The notes beneath the pieces were generated by a model. It made no database searches. It was not told the origin of the DNA and saw only the letters and a list, made by a program, of their open reading frames with translations. Shown here piece after piece: positions 26,468 through 55,582 of a DNA stretch of 64,000 nt (the stretch's first letter is position 1; each line of letters opens with the position of its first letter). The stretch is from positions 138,039,845 to 138,103,844 of the forward strand of contig CM036617.1 of assembly GCA_020746105.1 (NCBI GenBank), read 5' to 3'. Made by a program: the position numbers and the translations under genes. Source of the stretch: Trogon surrucura (taxonomy: Eukaryota; Chordata; Aves; Trogoniformes; Trogonidae).

Positions 26468-26468
26468 T
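26434..26468. repeat. (GT)n(AT)n compound microsatellite next to the exon 2 acceptor
   Basis: About eight GT units run directly into about nine AT/TA units. It ends roughly 50 bp before the exon 2 splice acceptor, so length changes would move the branch-point region. Confidence 0.95.
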
Positions 26469-26528
26469 TGAATATTTTTTTTTCAAGTGAGTAATGAATT
26501 GACATGTTCTGTTTCAGTACATGTTACC

Positions 26529-42968
<16,440 letters not shown>

Positions 42969-45900
42969 AACAAAACACAAACCGTCAAGAAATACAAATA
43001 CAAACCTCAGGTAGCTGCATCACCAGACCCGCTTGGCGTTAGTTATCAATACATCAACTCTGGTGCGCATCAATTTCACAAGGAAATTCTACAGGATTAG
43101 GATTTCTAAGACTACTACAGGAATTAGTTGGCAGTGCCAGCTGGCTTTTTTTTTTTTAATATTTGAATATTTTTGTTAACTTTATTATACGAAGGTACTG
43201 GAATAAAAGGAACGTACATCCCTTTAACTGCACTGCCTATGTGTGTATAACGGTTAATTATGCCTCTCTGTACTGTGGCTTTGTTTGTACTGTAAACCAT
43301 CTAATCCACCCAGGAGTAAAACATATCATTTTATGCAGCATCATTATTATACTGCTTACCTGGTGGGTTTTGGATATGCAGTATAAAAAAAAAACATTGC
43401 CCACATTTACAAAATTCTCTGAGCAGTTGCTCAAGGGTGTTCCAGTTGTGGTCTGTGTATACCCCGTGAGTGTGGTAACACTGAATTATTTTAAATAGCA
43501 GTGTCCTGGGACCTACTTGTACCCTGCCTACTCTCGCTTCTCCCCACTGGAGGGCTTTATCAGCAAATCATCTCTTGTTTTTCTTCCTTTTTCCACTGTG
43601 TGTGGTGGTGAAACAGTCCCTGTGATCTGTTTAGTGGTATTTCTACTTTAAATGATAGTTGATCGCTGTTACTCTTAAAGATAATGCTGCCTGTTGGCTA
43701 CTTCAGAAGAAAAGAGGAATGTGAATAAAAATCATAAATTTTTAACAGAAGGGAAGCTTTCTGATACCAGGTTCTGAAGAGATGGCAGTTTCCAGAACTG
43801 CATTCCTGCCTCTGCTGTAAAGCAGATCATCTTTTTTGCTATTCATAATTCTGATAACATTTTCTGTCTATACTAAACTTATTCTAGAAAAAAGATGAAA
43901 TTTGCTGCTTTTTCTGTTTTGTCTCCCTAAGAAGCTCCAGGCAGAAGGGATCCTCCTCTAGCCTTTTATTTGCAGGATACCCCATAGCAGCATCTGCCAA
44001 GCTAGAGGAAATGGAGCGCTCCAGTAGACTCAGACTCTCCTGTGGGCTCCCATGTTCTAGTATCTCCAACTAACTTGGACCATGGGATTACAGGGGATCA
44101 ACTGAGTCTGCAACCCAACCAACCATGACTGAATTGGGCAGAGCATCTAAGTGCTCTTCTCCCCAGTCTGCAGGATGATGATAAACTGAAAGCAGAGATG
44201 GGACCCCTTCTCCTAGGTCGAGGAAACTGAAGCAGAAATGCCTCTGCATATGCAGGGCGTGGTTTTACTTCTCAGCCCAGCAGCAATGCAGTCCTCAAAA
44301 TTCACTCCTCGAAGTTTGCAATTATCTGGTCACTGGCAAATTTATCTATATCTCCGCCTGTACTGGTGCATTATCTGCAGTGCTTTGAATCTATCACAAT
44401 ACAGTCAAGATCTTTGACGTCATTTGCTGGTTACAAAAGAGGGTTTACAGCAATGAACAATTCCCCAGTAATTGAATGAGCAGAGTCACCGTTGCTGCCC
44501 TCCTCCTCTGAACCAAGTGAAAAGCACTCTAAAACCTCTGCCACGGCCATCGGAGGGAAGCACACGATGTTGTGGCGTAGAGGAGGAAGAAAGGCTTTGT
44601 TAGATTGGCTTTTGCAGCAAAATGGAAATGAGTATTTATAAAGCCATTACAGAAATACTTATTGCTGTTAAGGCACCAGGGTGTCAGCTGTTCTGAATTA
44701 TTCATGTGCATTAAAAACACACCGGGGTGTTCATCTGCAAAAAAGACCATTTGCCAGCAAGATTTCTGTGCATCAGTGGCTTTCTGACGTGCATGTAGTC
44801 TTCCCTGATCCAACAGCTACTAGGTTCCTCAAGGGCTTCAGTAATGCCCATCCAGTTTATACAGAACGTTGTATCAGAACTGAGCTAAACGTTTGCCTAA
44901 ATGCTGGACTTGGGTGGGATTAGCTTGTTGATGGCCCAGTTTTTCTTCCCAGACTTTATGCTTTTACTGCCCTTTTACTGCTGTTGAGGCAAGATCCCTC
45001 AGAAATCCTCCAGTGTTGTTCTTTGCTTGTCAACATAGTGAAACTCAACCACTATCCAGTAAAAGACTCCATAAAAAATAACTTGCTTAAATCCACCTTT
45101 ACATTTTCAGACTTGATTCTGCCAGTGCCCTAGCAGCTTTGGAGACTTCCCAGGAAGGGAAATAGCTTTTTCTAAGGCCTTTGGTCCATTCTACCAGGAC
45201 AGAGGAGCTTGGCTGGAAAATATCCAAGATGCAGACTTGGTCTCAAAGGACACTGCTATTCAAGAGAGAATTTTTATTAATTTTAATTTCCAGTCTCATT
45301 CATGGGGCACCACGTGCACCAGAAGTGGAACTCCTGTGAGCAATGCATTTCCAAAGACAACAGTAGCCCTATTTGTGTAACATAAAAAGAAGTCTTTCTT
45401 GAACTTGCTAAGATGAGTTTCATGGAGACAGCAAATGCTCAGTAATACTGGTAATTTTTTTTCTGGTCCGGCTTGGGGGAGGACAGATAAATACACACTT
45501 AACTTAAAGCTATCTACTAAACAACTATGTCTGTACATACTCACTGGTTTACAAACTTGGGAAAAAGCTCAACCCGTATATTTGTAACACTAAAGATAAT
45601 GCTCATTTAAGACTGCGGATGATTAATCATATCAGTGCTCACATAGGAGTTATATCCATAGGGAAACAGCCTGCAGCCTATTTAACATAAACTCCTGTAT
45701 TGTGGTAGTTGATTTTTTTTTTTTTTTTAAATATAGCATTATTTTAATCAGTACAGCAAGTTAAAATATTAACTATTGCTTTTAGGACGATAGCATTTTT
45801 TTTAAAGGTGAAATTGTGACACCGTAATGGAGTAAAGCAAACAGAAGGTTAATCTACACTGGCTTTCAAAAAAATGGAAGTGCAACATATCTTTTGTTTT

Positions 45901-46885
45901 GTTATTTTTGTCTTATTCCTTTGGATGGTTGTGTTTTTTCCTTTGGCGACGTTTGTCACTGTGCCATTTATTTTTCTTATTCTTGGAGTACCAAAGATCC
46001 TGAAATGGCTTGATGATTGCAACCATGTGAAAATTTATTTTCTTGAAGTGTGTTTTGTTAACTTTTGTTAAAATGTGGAATTGTGTATGCAAATTATTAG
46101 AGGTTTCTTGGGAATTTAACCTATTCCAGCAGGGAAAACTTGAGTGCATTGATGGAAGCAGTGGATCTGAATACCCTGAAACTGGGGAGGAAGCTTGGAT
46201 TGGGAAACGCGGCTGAGCTTTTGCACTTTGTTCCACCTCCAGTCAGCGTGATTGAGTGGTCTTAGGTACAGGAGATGAGCAGAGGTTGTTTCATGTGCAA
46301 AAGGAGTTTAAAAAAAATTGCCAGCATTCAGAAATCAAGTATTGTTGATACTGCATTTGCACTGTTAAATTTGCCTTGCTGGAGAGTTATATAAGTGTTA
46401 TTTTTATAGGTCAATTGTTAAACACCTGAGCCGTTGGATACAGTATGGAATAATAGCGTCTGTTGTGGGTGAATTCACCTAAGTGCAAAGGGGCTTGCTG
46501 AAAGCTCTCCACACAACCAAGATAAATGGGCAGAACCAGTACAAAGGCTGTGGTGTCAGCTCCTTCTGAAGAGGTGACTTTCCTCCTCTGCAACAGCAAG
46601 TAGGGAATACTGCAGTTCGGCCCGGTTATACTCTAATGCTTAGGAAGTGCTCTCACTTTTTCAATAATACGAGCAATTACAAGCATTGTAACATACTGTA
46701 CCTTGTCCTTTTAATGTCAGTCTATCACAGCAGCTCGTTCTTGGAGTCGAAATGGCAACTGCTATATTTTTCCTAGACTGTTTCATTAGTTGTGATTGGG
46801 AAAGTTACATAGAAGCATTATAAAAATTTATATGAGGCTTTTTACAGCGTTTGAAAATAAAAGTAGCATTCTTTTTGTAAAGTTG
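42969..46885 (+). other. STK38L: Probable STK38L 3' UTR
   Basis: About 3.9 kb with no other gene signal. Poly-A signals AATAAA occur at 43202, 43724 and 46856. The last has a T/GT-rich downstream element and is the best candidate for the main site. Long 3' UTRs are usual for this gene. Small ORFs here are chance frames. The actual transcript end needs RNA data. Confidence 0.6.
46856..46861 (+). terminator. STK38L: Likely distal STK38L poly-A signal (AATAAA)
   Basis: AATAAA followed within 15-45 bp by TTCTTTTTG and GGTTTTATTTTTT, a typical GU/U-rich cleavage context. Earlier signals at 43202 and 43724 could be used as proximal sites. Confidence 0.5.
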
Positions 46886-49800
46886 CTGGTTTTATTTTTT
46901 CACACCACTGTACTGCATTTATTTATCTTCCAGAGTGAGAGACATCTAAGGAATTGAGACACTGTTTTGTGTATTCTCATCTTGAATTCCACGGACAGTG
47001 AAAATCCCAGTGTTGCTACTCTCAGTCAGAAAGTAGAGATGGCAAAAACTGCCCAACTTGTACCAACTGCACTCACGTGAAGCTACTTCTAAAATGGTTA
47101 CTGCTCTTCACAAGAGACTGATTTTCTTTCCTGTAGACCATAATTTATTCAAGAAAGGCTTCCATGGGCGGTTGTGTCCTTTGATTCACTACAGAAACAA
47201 GCTTGTCCTACTGTTTCCCATCCCTTGCTGAGTTTAGAGCAGTGCCAGCAGATGCAGCTGTAGAACAATCACGTAAAAAAACTATTACAGAATTGAGCAG
47301 CTGAAAGCAAAGAGGAGCTAGCAGCTGGTAACTGGTCTACTCTGGAGCTTCAGTGAGTAACAGCCCTCCCTCCACTTCAGAACTGATGCCCTCAGTCGAT
47401 GTAATTTTACAAATTCTACGTAATGGGATTACACTTTTCCTCCAGTAACCATATTTCGTATCTCGGAGCTACATATCATAAGGGAATGCAGGCTTAGTTT
47501 TTGATCTCCTTGCATTACCAGATTCAGTATTCGTCAGAAATACTTTAGCAGCAACTATAAAGGCTATGCCTTCAGCATATGTAGAAATGTGTTTTCTCTT
47601 TTTTTTAATCAACCACTTATTTAAATATTATATAGTTTAGTGTTCAGAAAACACACTGCAAATATCTGTTGTGCATTTTTCGTTTCTTCTTGTACAAAGT
47701 GTGCCTTGTAGATACAAGCAAAACATTTATGCTTTTGACAATAAAATATCTTTTCTGACCATCTTCGTATGGAAAGAGAAGGCAGGAGTATTCAAAACAG
47801 TCTTGCCTGTCTTGCTGTTGGGTGTGATGAAAACAGTGGTTCCCAGATGTGGACTAGACAAGGATATATTTGCAGTTCAGGAAGTGCTTAATGTACTTCC
47901 TTGAGGTGATTTCATTTATCATGCATGTCAATTTTAAATATAAAGGTTCTAAAACGCCCACCCTGTAGCTGAATTTCAGAGGTGAACGAATTTGATCAGG
48001 GGTGCCAGTAGACTGTAACCCATCGGCTGTGCCAAGTTCAGCGGTGCTGGGCTGTGCCGCACAGAATGCCTGAGAGAAACCGATGTCTGAAAGACACCAG
48101 GTACGTGAGCATTTGGGAGAGCTGAAGGCCAAGGTTATGTGCATATATATATATATACATGTGACAATGAGCGTATTCTCTGGCAACAGTAAAGGCACTG
48201 GCGTTTGTAGGCTTAATTGCACAAAATGGTTCTACAGGCAGAGTGAGGGGAAATGAATCTTTATACACACAGAGAGAGTTAGTCTTGCTGCCTCCTCCTC
48301 CCACCATCGCTCCAGGTTATTTGATAGCGTGGAGGTTACTCTGGGGAAATGGGGTGGGTAGGCTTGAACCTTCTCATGCTGAGCAGGGAAATTAACCCAG
48401 GTTTCTCATCTCCCAATCAAGTGAGAGCTCTGCTAGGAAGAGTTTGTTTCTGAGTTGAACTGACCCTCGATGCCACATCTCGTTTCCGTACCAGCTGCTT
48501 TAATCTGTTTCTAGTGAGCCACCATCTGCTGCGACTTCTCTCTCTTCTAGGAATACGTGCTTGCTCCTCTGTGCTATCCCCAGGCAGCTCATCTTCAATT
48601 GGTAGCAGTTCCTTTCCCTCCAGGTGTCTTTGTCCATCCTCTCCAAAGACAAAGTCTTGCCTCTACATATCCTGCCCGTGAAACTAAATGATGTTGAGAG
48701 ATCAGCTCATCAGCAGACTAAGTGCTGTGACTTTGAAGCTGTTGTGTAAAAGTGTAACCACAGCCCCTGCTCCACATTTTGAAATAGAGATGGCAGCTAC
48801 AGACAGCAAGCGTTACGTACATACCAAGTCCACGTAACGCCTTGCTTCCTCCCTTCCAGGGAGGGAGGCAGATTCTGCCCCTCGGTGTGGGGGTATGGGT
48901 GGGAATATCAAGGTAGTGAAGTTCCAATGGGAAGCAGGTGCCAAGACATTCCCTCAGGATACTTCCGTGTGCATGTGGCCATCCACAAAACTTCGAGACT
49001 TGAAATGAGGGCACCAATTTGAACAAACATCTCTCTAGTGTTAGGACTTGCTCAAAACCTACAATAGCCCTGCAAGTCTTGGACAATTAATTTCCCTGCA
49101 AAGTCTACTTCGGGTTTCAATATACCTATTCAATTATAATGAATGATCAGATGAGAACTTTGGTGACTCTTTGATCGTGACTGAGTGAATCACTGGTAAA
49201 CCAGACACATATCTCAAGATTTTCATTCCAGCAGGCTGCCTGTGAGGTCTCACCCAGCTCCCACTGACGTCAGCAAGAGATCCCTATCTAAAGCTCAAAG
49301 AAACCAGCAAACAAGTATGGTCTCAAAAGAAAGCTGTTTGCTGATGCCATGCTTTTATGTTCTTTACAACTGAGACAACAAGGTTTTACTATCTATACAA
49401 TTCAATTGGCTGAAAAGCAGTACAGGAAGAAAGATGCCTTTTGGCCTCCACCACAATGGTGAGAAACTTGCATGGTGCTTCTGCTATTAAAGAAGAAAAT
49501 ATTGCCTGGTTTTTGTAAACAAATTAAACTAGTGTCTCAAGGAAACTTTGCAAAATGTATGATTATCTAAGTGCCTTTTTCTGAAATAGCATAGTACATA
49601 ATTGGGCCCCAGTATGGATTTTGCAGATTGTAGGAAGCAGATGGATCTAAATGACTTCTTGATTTGTGAAGTTTGCAGGCAGTGAGCAACGAACGTGATG
49701 CCTTCAGTCAGCACAGTTCTGCTGAGTAACACTGCGCTGTGCAACAGCTGGTGCGTTTCTGCCTTGGCTTAGTGGCACAGATTCAAGGTGTTCTACATTT

Positions 49801-51849
49801 CTGTTCCTATACCAGCTGTTTAGTATGAGTCTGTTAACACCGGAAAAGGCCAGGAATCTGTACTGCGGGTGATAAGTCTACTTTAATCAAGGAGAAAATT
49901 CTGAGACAGTGATGTAATGCGTTCTCAGGGCCTCTGCAGGCAAGATGGGTGAGACAATTGCAGCTTGGATGTTCACAGATTGGTTGTGTCCAAACCCAAG
50001 AAGAGGTATTTTGTCCTTGGAGATGTGCTGCCCTTGCAAATGTTTTTCTTCTTCTCTTTCAGCCACAGCAGAAAAGGCTCTGGGTGGTATCTCACTGATC
50101 CTAGAGAGGTAGAACTCAGCTTGGGGGCTGCCAGTGCACCACAGGTGCATTTCAACTCCTTTTCATTTCAACAGACCTCCTAAGCAGCTTTATTTATCCT
50201 TGTGTAGAGATTTGTAACAGCAGTATTGTTTCTCAGAGATATTAGACATTAGGCTCTTGTCTGGCATTCCACAAATACTAATCTCTGCCAGGAATGAAAA
50301 GGCTATTTAAAAACTGAAGATTATTCTGTTTTTAAATCAAAAGTAGCACCATCAAATTGAGAGACTTTTAAGTAAGAGATTTACAAGCAAGTGGATTACT
50401 CTGTGGGCACCAATCTTATCAGCCAGGACTCCAAAATAAAGCAAGCACTTTGGAAAACCTTCTTGATTTGTCTTAATTTTGTTAGAAAACCACAAAGTAA
50501 ATTGATCATCTTACTGGCTCCAGTACTGAAATTAGAGAGAAGTAGGATTTGGAAGCTCTTCTCAAGTTAAACTTGTTTCATCGTGCAAGAAATTTGTCTG
50601 TGATTTATAGATCTTTGCAGACAGACTATATCGCTGTCACAGTCCAGTCCGATGTACTGCATAACATAATCCCTACAGCTTCGCTCACTGCGCTGTGCAT
50701 AGCACAGCCTGTTGCTGGCGAAACCTCAATTCTTTTGTGCTGGTTTTTCACTTCTTCAAAGGGCGTCTGTACCAATTATTAAGGGGAAATGACTTCAAAG
50801 AGGTTATTTTTTGTTATTGGTTGATTACAGTATGATTATGCTATTTGTATGATTGTTGAAGCAAAAGAATCTGACTTGGGGAAGAACTTTTGCTTTAAAA
50901 TGGTAGCAGATTTTACTAATGCATAGACACAGCATTTATAGCAAAGTCAATAAATGGCTTTTAGTGCCCTTAAAAGTAATCCAACGACCTTTAAGCGCAA
51001 ACCACAGACTAAAACAGAGTATTTTTTAAAAAAATGTATTCATTCTTCTAACTAGCTAACCTGTTCACATGTATTCTATCAAATTCAGGACACAGTTATT
51101 GTTACTTTGAGCCATGCAATACCCTGGTCTGAGGGGAGACCATGCACACCTGTGTACTGGAACAGAAATCTGTGAAAAATCTGTACTTGTGTTTACAGGT
51201 ATGCTGCATGATTTCAGTTTACTGCTATTAAGTTTTACTAGAAAAAAGTTAGCTAGCTCACCCTAAGCAGGCACCTAAGTATGTTTTCATATGTGAAGCA
51301 ATAAAATTCACTCTAATAACTTAGAGTAACCCTCGGTGTTCCCTCAGAGGAGAGTGCTTTTGTCCAGTCACTTCTCCAGTCACACTTCTGAAATAGGTCC
51401 TGTTAAGCATGGTGTGCATGGAGCTAGCTTGGCCCCTGCAAATACACAAATTCACATCCTCTTCAGGATGGTATCTCAGAGGAATACTGACTGGATCCTC
51501 CTCATGTCCTGTGTAACAGCTAAAACGCTGTGCTTTGGATGTCATTAATCATTCACAAAATAGAAAAGGGAGTAATAATACAGACACCCTCCTTTAACTG
51601 CTCAGTCTCAGGCTATTATTTAACTGCTCCGAGGTTTGATTGTTATTTTTATCCCTTTAGCAAGTTGTTGTATAAGTTGTTTGGAAAAAAGAGGCTATCC
51701 ATTGCTTACATAAAGCATTCTGTTCTCTATTTTATAGCAAAAAGCTACTCAAGAGAAAGTGCTCACCTAAAAATGGGGCAAAAATATCAAATGTGGCCTA
51801 CTCGAAATCAGTGCCTTACATAAACTGGAATCATACTCTGCCAAGAGTA
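46886..51849. other. Intergenic sequence, nothing identified
   Basis: No exons, CR1 or LTR ends were recognised. There is a TA tract at ~48144-48157. In other vertebrates ARNTL2 lies downstream of STK38L, but I found no bHLH-PAS coding exon here. Confidence 0.5.
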
Positions 51850-52175
51850 CAATCAGGGTCTTGCAGCACCCCAAAACATATACTGAGTGGTCTGGGGCAG
51901 CCCTCTGACAGGCAAAAAGAGGGCTCCAGGGTGCGCCACAGGGCACACTGAGGTGTTTTGGGTGCCCTGAAAGGTACACTGAGAGATGCTGTGTACCCTG
52001 AAAGGCACACTGAGGGGTGCGGGGAGACCAAACAGGCATACTCAGGGGTCCAGGGTGCACCAAAAGGCACACTCAGAGGGACTGGGCACACTAGAGGAAA
52101 CCAAGGTGCATCCTCCTAAAATAGACGCTGGGTGCTTGGGGTGTGCCTCAAAGCATTTGTCCATCCTGAGTCCTC
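51850..52175. repeat. 31-bp minisatellite, block A
   Basis: At least five successive 31-bp units between 51850 and 52080 share ACTGAGGGG.. ..GGTGCCCTGAAAGGCAC. Units after 52080 are degenerate. Several - strand ORFs (for example 51767-52072 and 51831-52091) are translations of the repeat; since 31 is not a multiple of 3, the frame rotates through the array. Confidence 0.85.
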
Positions 52176-52582
52176 CTGGAGCCACGGTGGCAACGAGCTC
52201 CAGCATGTGGCCACCACCAGTGACTTGGCCCAAGCATGGAGACCAGTGACAGCATGTGACACCAACGGCCAGGACCAGGGCAACAGGAAGCGACATGCTC
52301 CCACCTCCAACCAGTGGGCTTGTCTGAAGTTCTGCATTCTTATGTGAGACTGACTGCCACCTCCGGGTCTGCCCTGCTTGTCCTCCTTGGTCCTTGCGGG
52401 CTGGTCTCTGAATGGTGACGCCACTGGCTCTGCTGCCCATGTTATCACGCTCAGCTGCCAGTCCCAGATGGAGCAGCCGTTCTTTCCTGCCCCCTGATGC
52501 CGGGTGGGAAATGGGCTGTGGTGTGCCAGGCTCAAAGAGTGGCCAATGGTGCACAAATTCAACTGGCAAAGGTCAAATGCTG
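52176..52582. other. Unassigned sequence between minisatellite blocks
   Basis: GC-rich DNA carrying two overlapping - strand frames (175 and 148 codons). No known domain or mobile-element end was recognised. It may be decayed repeat or inserted DNA. Confidence 0.4.
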
Positions 52583-52695
52583 ATTAACATCTTTATTAAC
52601 TATCGGGATGTTGGGGAGGAACCCACTCTATGAGTTTTCTGATGGCACGAAGTTGAGGGGAAGCTGCTAATCTGCTGAAGGCCAGGACTTCTGTA
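52583..52695 (+). mobile_element. Old CR1 fragment from the reverse-transcriptase region
   Basis: It aligns by eye with the segment coding for NIFxSDxD to FADDTKL and LEGR in the complete LINE at 61070-61170. AACATCTTTATTAAC and TTTTCTGATGGCACGAAGTT are the recognisable blocks. Heavily mutated. Confidence 0.6.
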
Positions 52696-53124
52696 TGGGG
52701 TCCTGTGGCTGGCGAAGATGCTCAGGGAATACATGCAGCAGGATCCAGACCATGACATGACTCCCTCTGCAGTCTCCCTTCTCCACGTCCCCTGCTGGGT
52801 CCACATCAAAGCAAGAGGGAAGAGCCCCTGTATGCACACGTGTGACACTTAATGCTTTAAAGACCTCTGGGTGACTCCACCTGGGGCTGCCTTTCACATC
52901 GCGAGTCCCAGCTCCCAGCCTATCCCCACCCTGAGACAATTCACTGACCAGATTCCTTCAGACTGCAGCCCTGCTCTCCAGGGTGAGTTCTGACACCTCA
53001 GTGCCTGTTGCCTCTCTGTGCTGCCAGTGGCAGCCACACACGTGGACACCCTTTAAAAACGGCACATGGAAACATGGTTTTGTCTCTGTACCTTCTGCTG
53101 TACACGTCTGTGGAGATGCAGTAG
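52696..53124. other. Unassigned sequence between minisatellite blocks
   Basis: No recognisable gene or repeat. A - strand frame of 212 codons (52958-53596, ATG start) starts in block B and runs through into this segment; it shows no known motif. Confidence 0.4.
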
Positions 53125-53620
53125 GAAGCAGCACCTGAGCATCTGGGCATTCCGAAAAGGCACATCCAGCAAGAGGCGCATCAAAGGTTCTGAGCACAAC
53201 CAAATTCACATCATGGGCCCAGGATGTGCCCAGAGCCCCCAGAATGCCTTGGGGTGAGCAAAAAGACCTATCCAAGAGGTTGTGGATGCACCAGAAGGAA
53301 CACTGACGGGTCTGGGCTGTCCCAGACAGCACATCATGGCGACAAAGATGCCTCCAAAGGTACACAGAAGAGTCCAGGCCATCACATTGAGGGTTCCTGG
53401 GAATGCCCAAGAAGCTCATCAAGGGGTTCAGGAGGCCCCACATTAAGATAGATAGCCTCAGCAAGCACACCACAAAAGGCTCACCCAGCGACCACACCAA
53501 AACAGCAAAATGCCAAGGAGTCCAAGCGTGCCAGATGGAATGACAAGGGAGATGGGGTGAACTGAGAAGCACACCCAGCAGTGCAGGGTGTCTCATCCCA
53601 AATCATACTCGGTTGAGCTG
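53125..53620. repeat. 31-bp minisatellite, block B (degenerate)
   Basis: Diverged units similar to block A, with recurring AAAAGGCACA and GGTCTGGG-type cores (for example 53153-53170 and 53296-53320). Period and identity are looser than in block A. Confidence 0.55.
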
Positions 53621-53624
53621 CAAT

Positions 53625-54299
53625 GATCCCAGAGGTGAAATTAAGACACAAATGAGGTCAATGTTGTGTTTTCTTTGGAGTATTTATTCTTTAAGTGCAG
53701 AGAGAGAGAGAGAGAGAGAAGGAGGGGGGCAGAGAGAAAGAGAAAGGCGAAAGAAGAAGAAAGCAATACCACCACAGAGTCCAGCAGCATCCCACAGGTC
53801 TGATGTCATCAGTGGGAGAATATTCCGACTAGGTGCTGGTCTGCACTTCTCTTATTCCCATTGTCCACACATTTTCTCCATCTCCTTGCTGGAACTGATT
53901 TACATTTTCTTGTAATTTCTTTGCATAGACTCCTCCTCACGGTCACCTGTACTGCACATGCAGTCCCCTTTTTTGGGGGTCTCCAGGGGTTGCTCTCACC
54001 AAGCCTTCCTCTTCAAGTTGTCTTCCTCAGAATGACCCCCACTGCGCGCACATGCATCTTTCATTGTGGGTTACATAACTTTGGGAGTCTGGCACTCTGT
54101 CCTTGGAGGTTCCATATTCTCTCTCAGAATGTTGCAAAAGGTCTACTGTCCAAGTCACCTTCAAGGCCTTGCAGGTGTTAGTTGCTACTAATGTTACAGC
54201 AAGTCGGTTAATTACGACAGGAGCAGTTTGTTGTGATGAGCCTTGCGGTTTCAAACTATGCGTCTTTGCAATGTTGAGACAATCTTCTTTCTTTGAGTC
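53625..54299. other. ~675-bp insert splitting the minisatellite, possibly an LTR or other element
   Basis: The repeat pattern stops near 53620 and resumes at ~54300. The insert contains a (GA)n tract at 53700-53719 and an AATAAA on the - strand near 53680. Clear TG/CA ends or a target duplication were not found, so the family is unknown. Confidence 0.35.
53700..53719. repeat. (GA)n microsatellite
   Basis: Ten perfect GA/AG units followed by imperfect purine-rich sequence to ~53765. Confidence 0.95.
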
Positions 54300-54595
54300 C
54301 CACACAGGGACACCTCAAAAGGCACAGCAATTGCCCTAGGGTGTAGTGAAAAGGGAGTAAAAGGGAGATGCAGTGCAGGAGAACGGACACTGAGGAGCCT
54401 GGAGATACACCCAAAGGTGCACCAAGGATTTGAGGTAACCCTAAATGCACACTGCAGAGCCTCTGGGTGCTCGGAAAGGCATCCTCAGGGGCTCTGGGCA
54501 TCCTGAATCGCACACCAATTGCTCTGAAATTCGCAGACAGGGGACTGGGGCACCCTGAAAGGCAGAGCCACAGGTCGCAGGCGCATCAAAAGGCA
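54300..54595. repeat. 31-bp minisatellite, block C
   Basis: Units with ACTGCAGAGCCTCTGGGTGC and CCTCAGGGGCTCTGGGCATC cores spaced about 31 bp, matching block A in layout. Confidence 0.65.
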
Positions 54596-55519
54596 GATTG
54601 ACTATATGCTATAAACACCCGTTACTGTCAGGTATGAAATGACGAAATTGGTCTCAGTGAAGAGACCACTTAGCACCTTTGAATAAGAACAAGTTTAATA
54701 AATGATGTTTAAAGTCTGTGTTAATTGGCAGTGTATTATAAGAACTCTCTAAGTGCTAGGAGATGTGACGTTGACCTTAGATGACAAATATACAGAAGAA
54801 AACATTACTGGTAGAAATATTACTAAATTTTCTGACCTAGACATATCATAAAGTGCCCAAAAGTTCTGCATTGAATTACATCTATTGTTGCATTAAAAAT
54901 ATTAAATAAAACATGAATAAGGTACCTTAGCTCTGCTTCTAGTGAGTCAGTTTAAAAAAAACAAACAACTTGCATTTTGAATGTCCTTGTTGAATGTTTC
55001 CATATAGACAGAGTTTGTATTTAATAGCTGTTAAGCTACTAAGTTTGTTAAAACAGTTTTCTGGAACTATTTAATCTTTAGCTCATTGAGCTTTAGAACA
55101 ACGGCCATCTTCAGCTTTCTGTGGTTTCTCAGTCTCTGGAACATTTTCAGTTAACATGGCTGACTCACTCCTCTGAAATCTCTGTAACATTTGGGTGTCC
55201 ACTGATGATGCAAACCTGGAGGAGGGAGCTCCTAGCTTCGAAACTGGGGCGAAAGAGTGTTTTAGTAGGTCCAAACATGACATTTAAGTTTCCCACGAAA
55301 AAATCTTGGATTTTTTTTCAGTATTGGTTGCAGTATATGAATACAACAAATGTGCATTAATGACAATGATATTCTCAAAGATGGCAACACTAAATCCTCC
55401 TGGTTTTTAGCTCTTCCTACTGCTTTTTATTACATTTAGGGCAGAAGTGGCTTGCAATTGCTTTCGTCCAGTACAAATTCTGTAAGACCAACTGAACCCA
55501 GCACGATGGAATAGATATA
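54596..55519. other. AT-rich intergenic sequence, nothing identified
   Basis: No gene or mobile element recognised. Confidence 0.5.
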
Positions 55520-55582
55520 TCATAGAATCATAGATTATCAGCTTGGAAGGGACCTCAAGGATCATCTAGTCCAACTCTTTAG
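55520..55582 (-). mobile_element. Short CR1 3'-end fragment, antisense
   Basis: CATAGAATCATAGATTATC then GGAAGGGACCTCAAGGATCA and TCTAGTCCAACTC: the last ~60 bp of a CR1 on the - strand. Confidence 0.85.

Noticed and set aside
52042..52569. Overlapping 175- and 148-codon - strand frames as a candidate gene
   Set aside because: They start outside and run into minisatellite block A, overlap in two frames and show no domain; repeat composition explains the lack of stops better.
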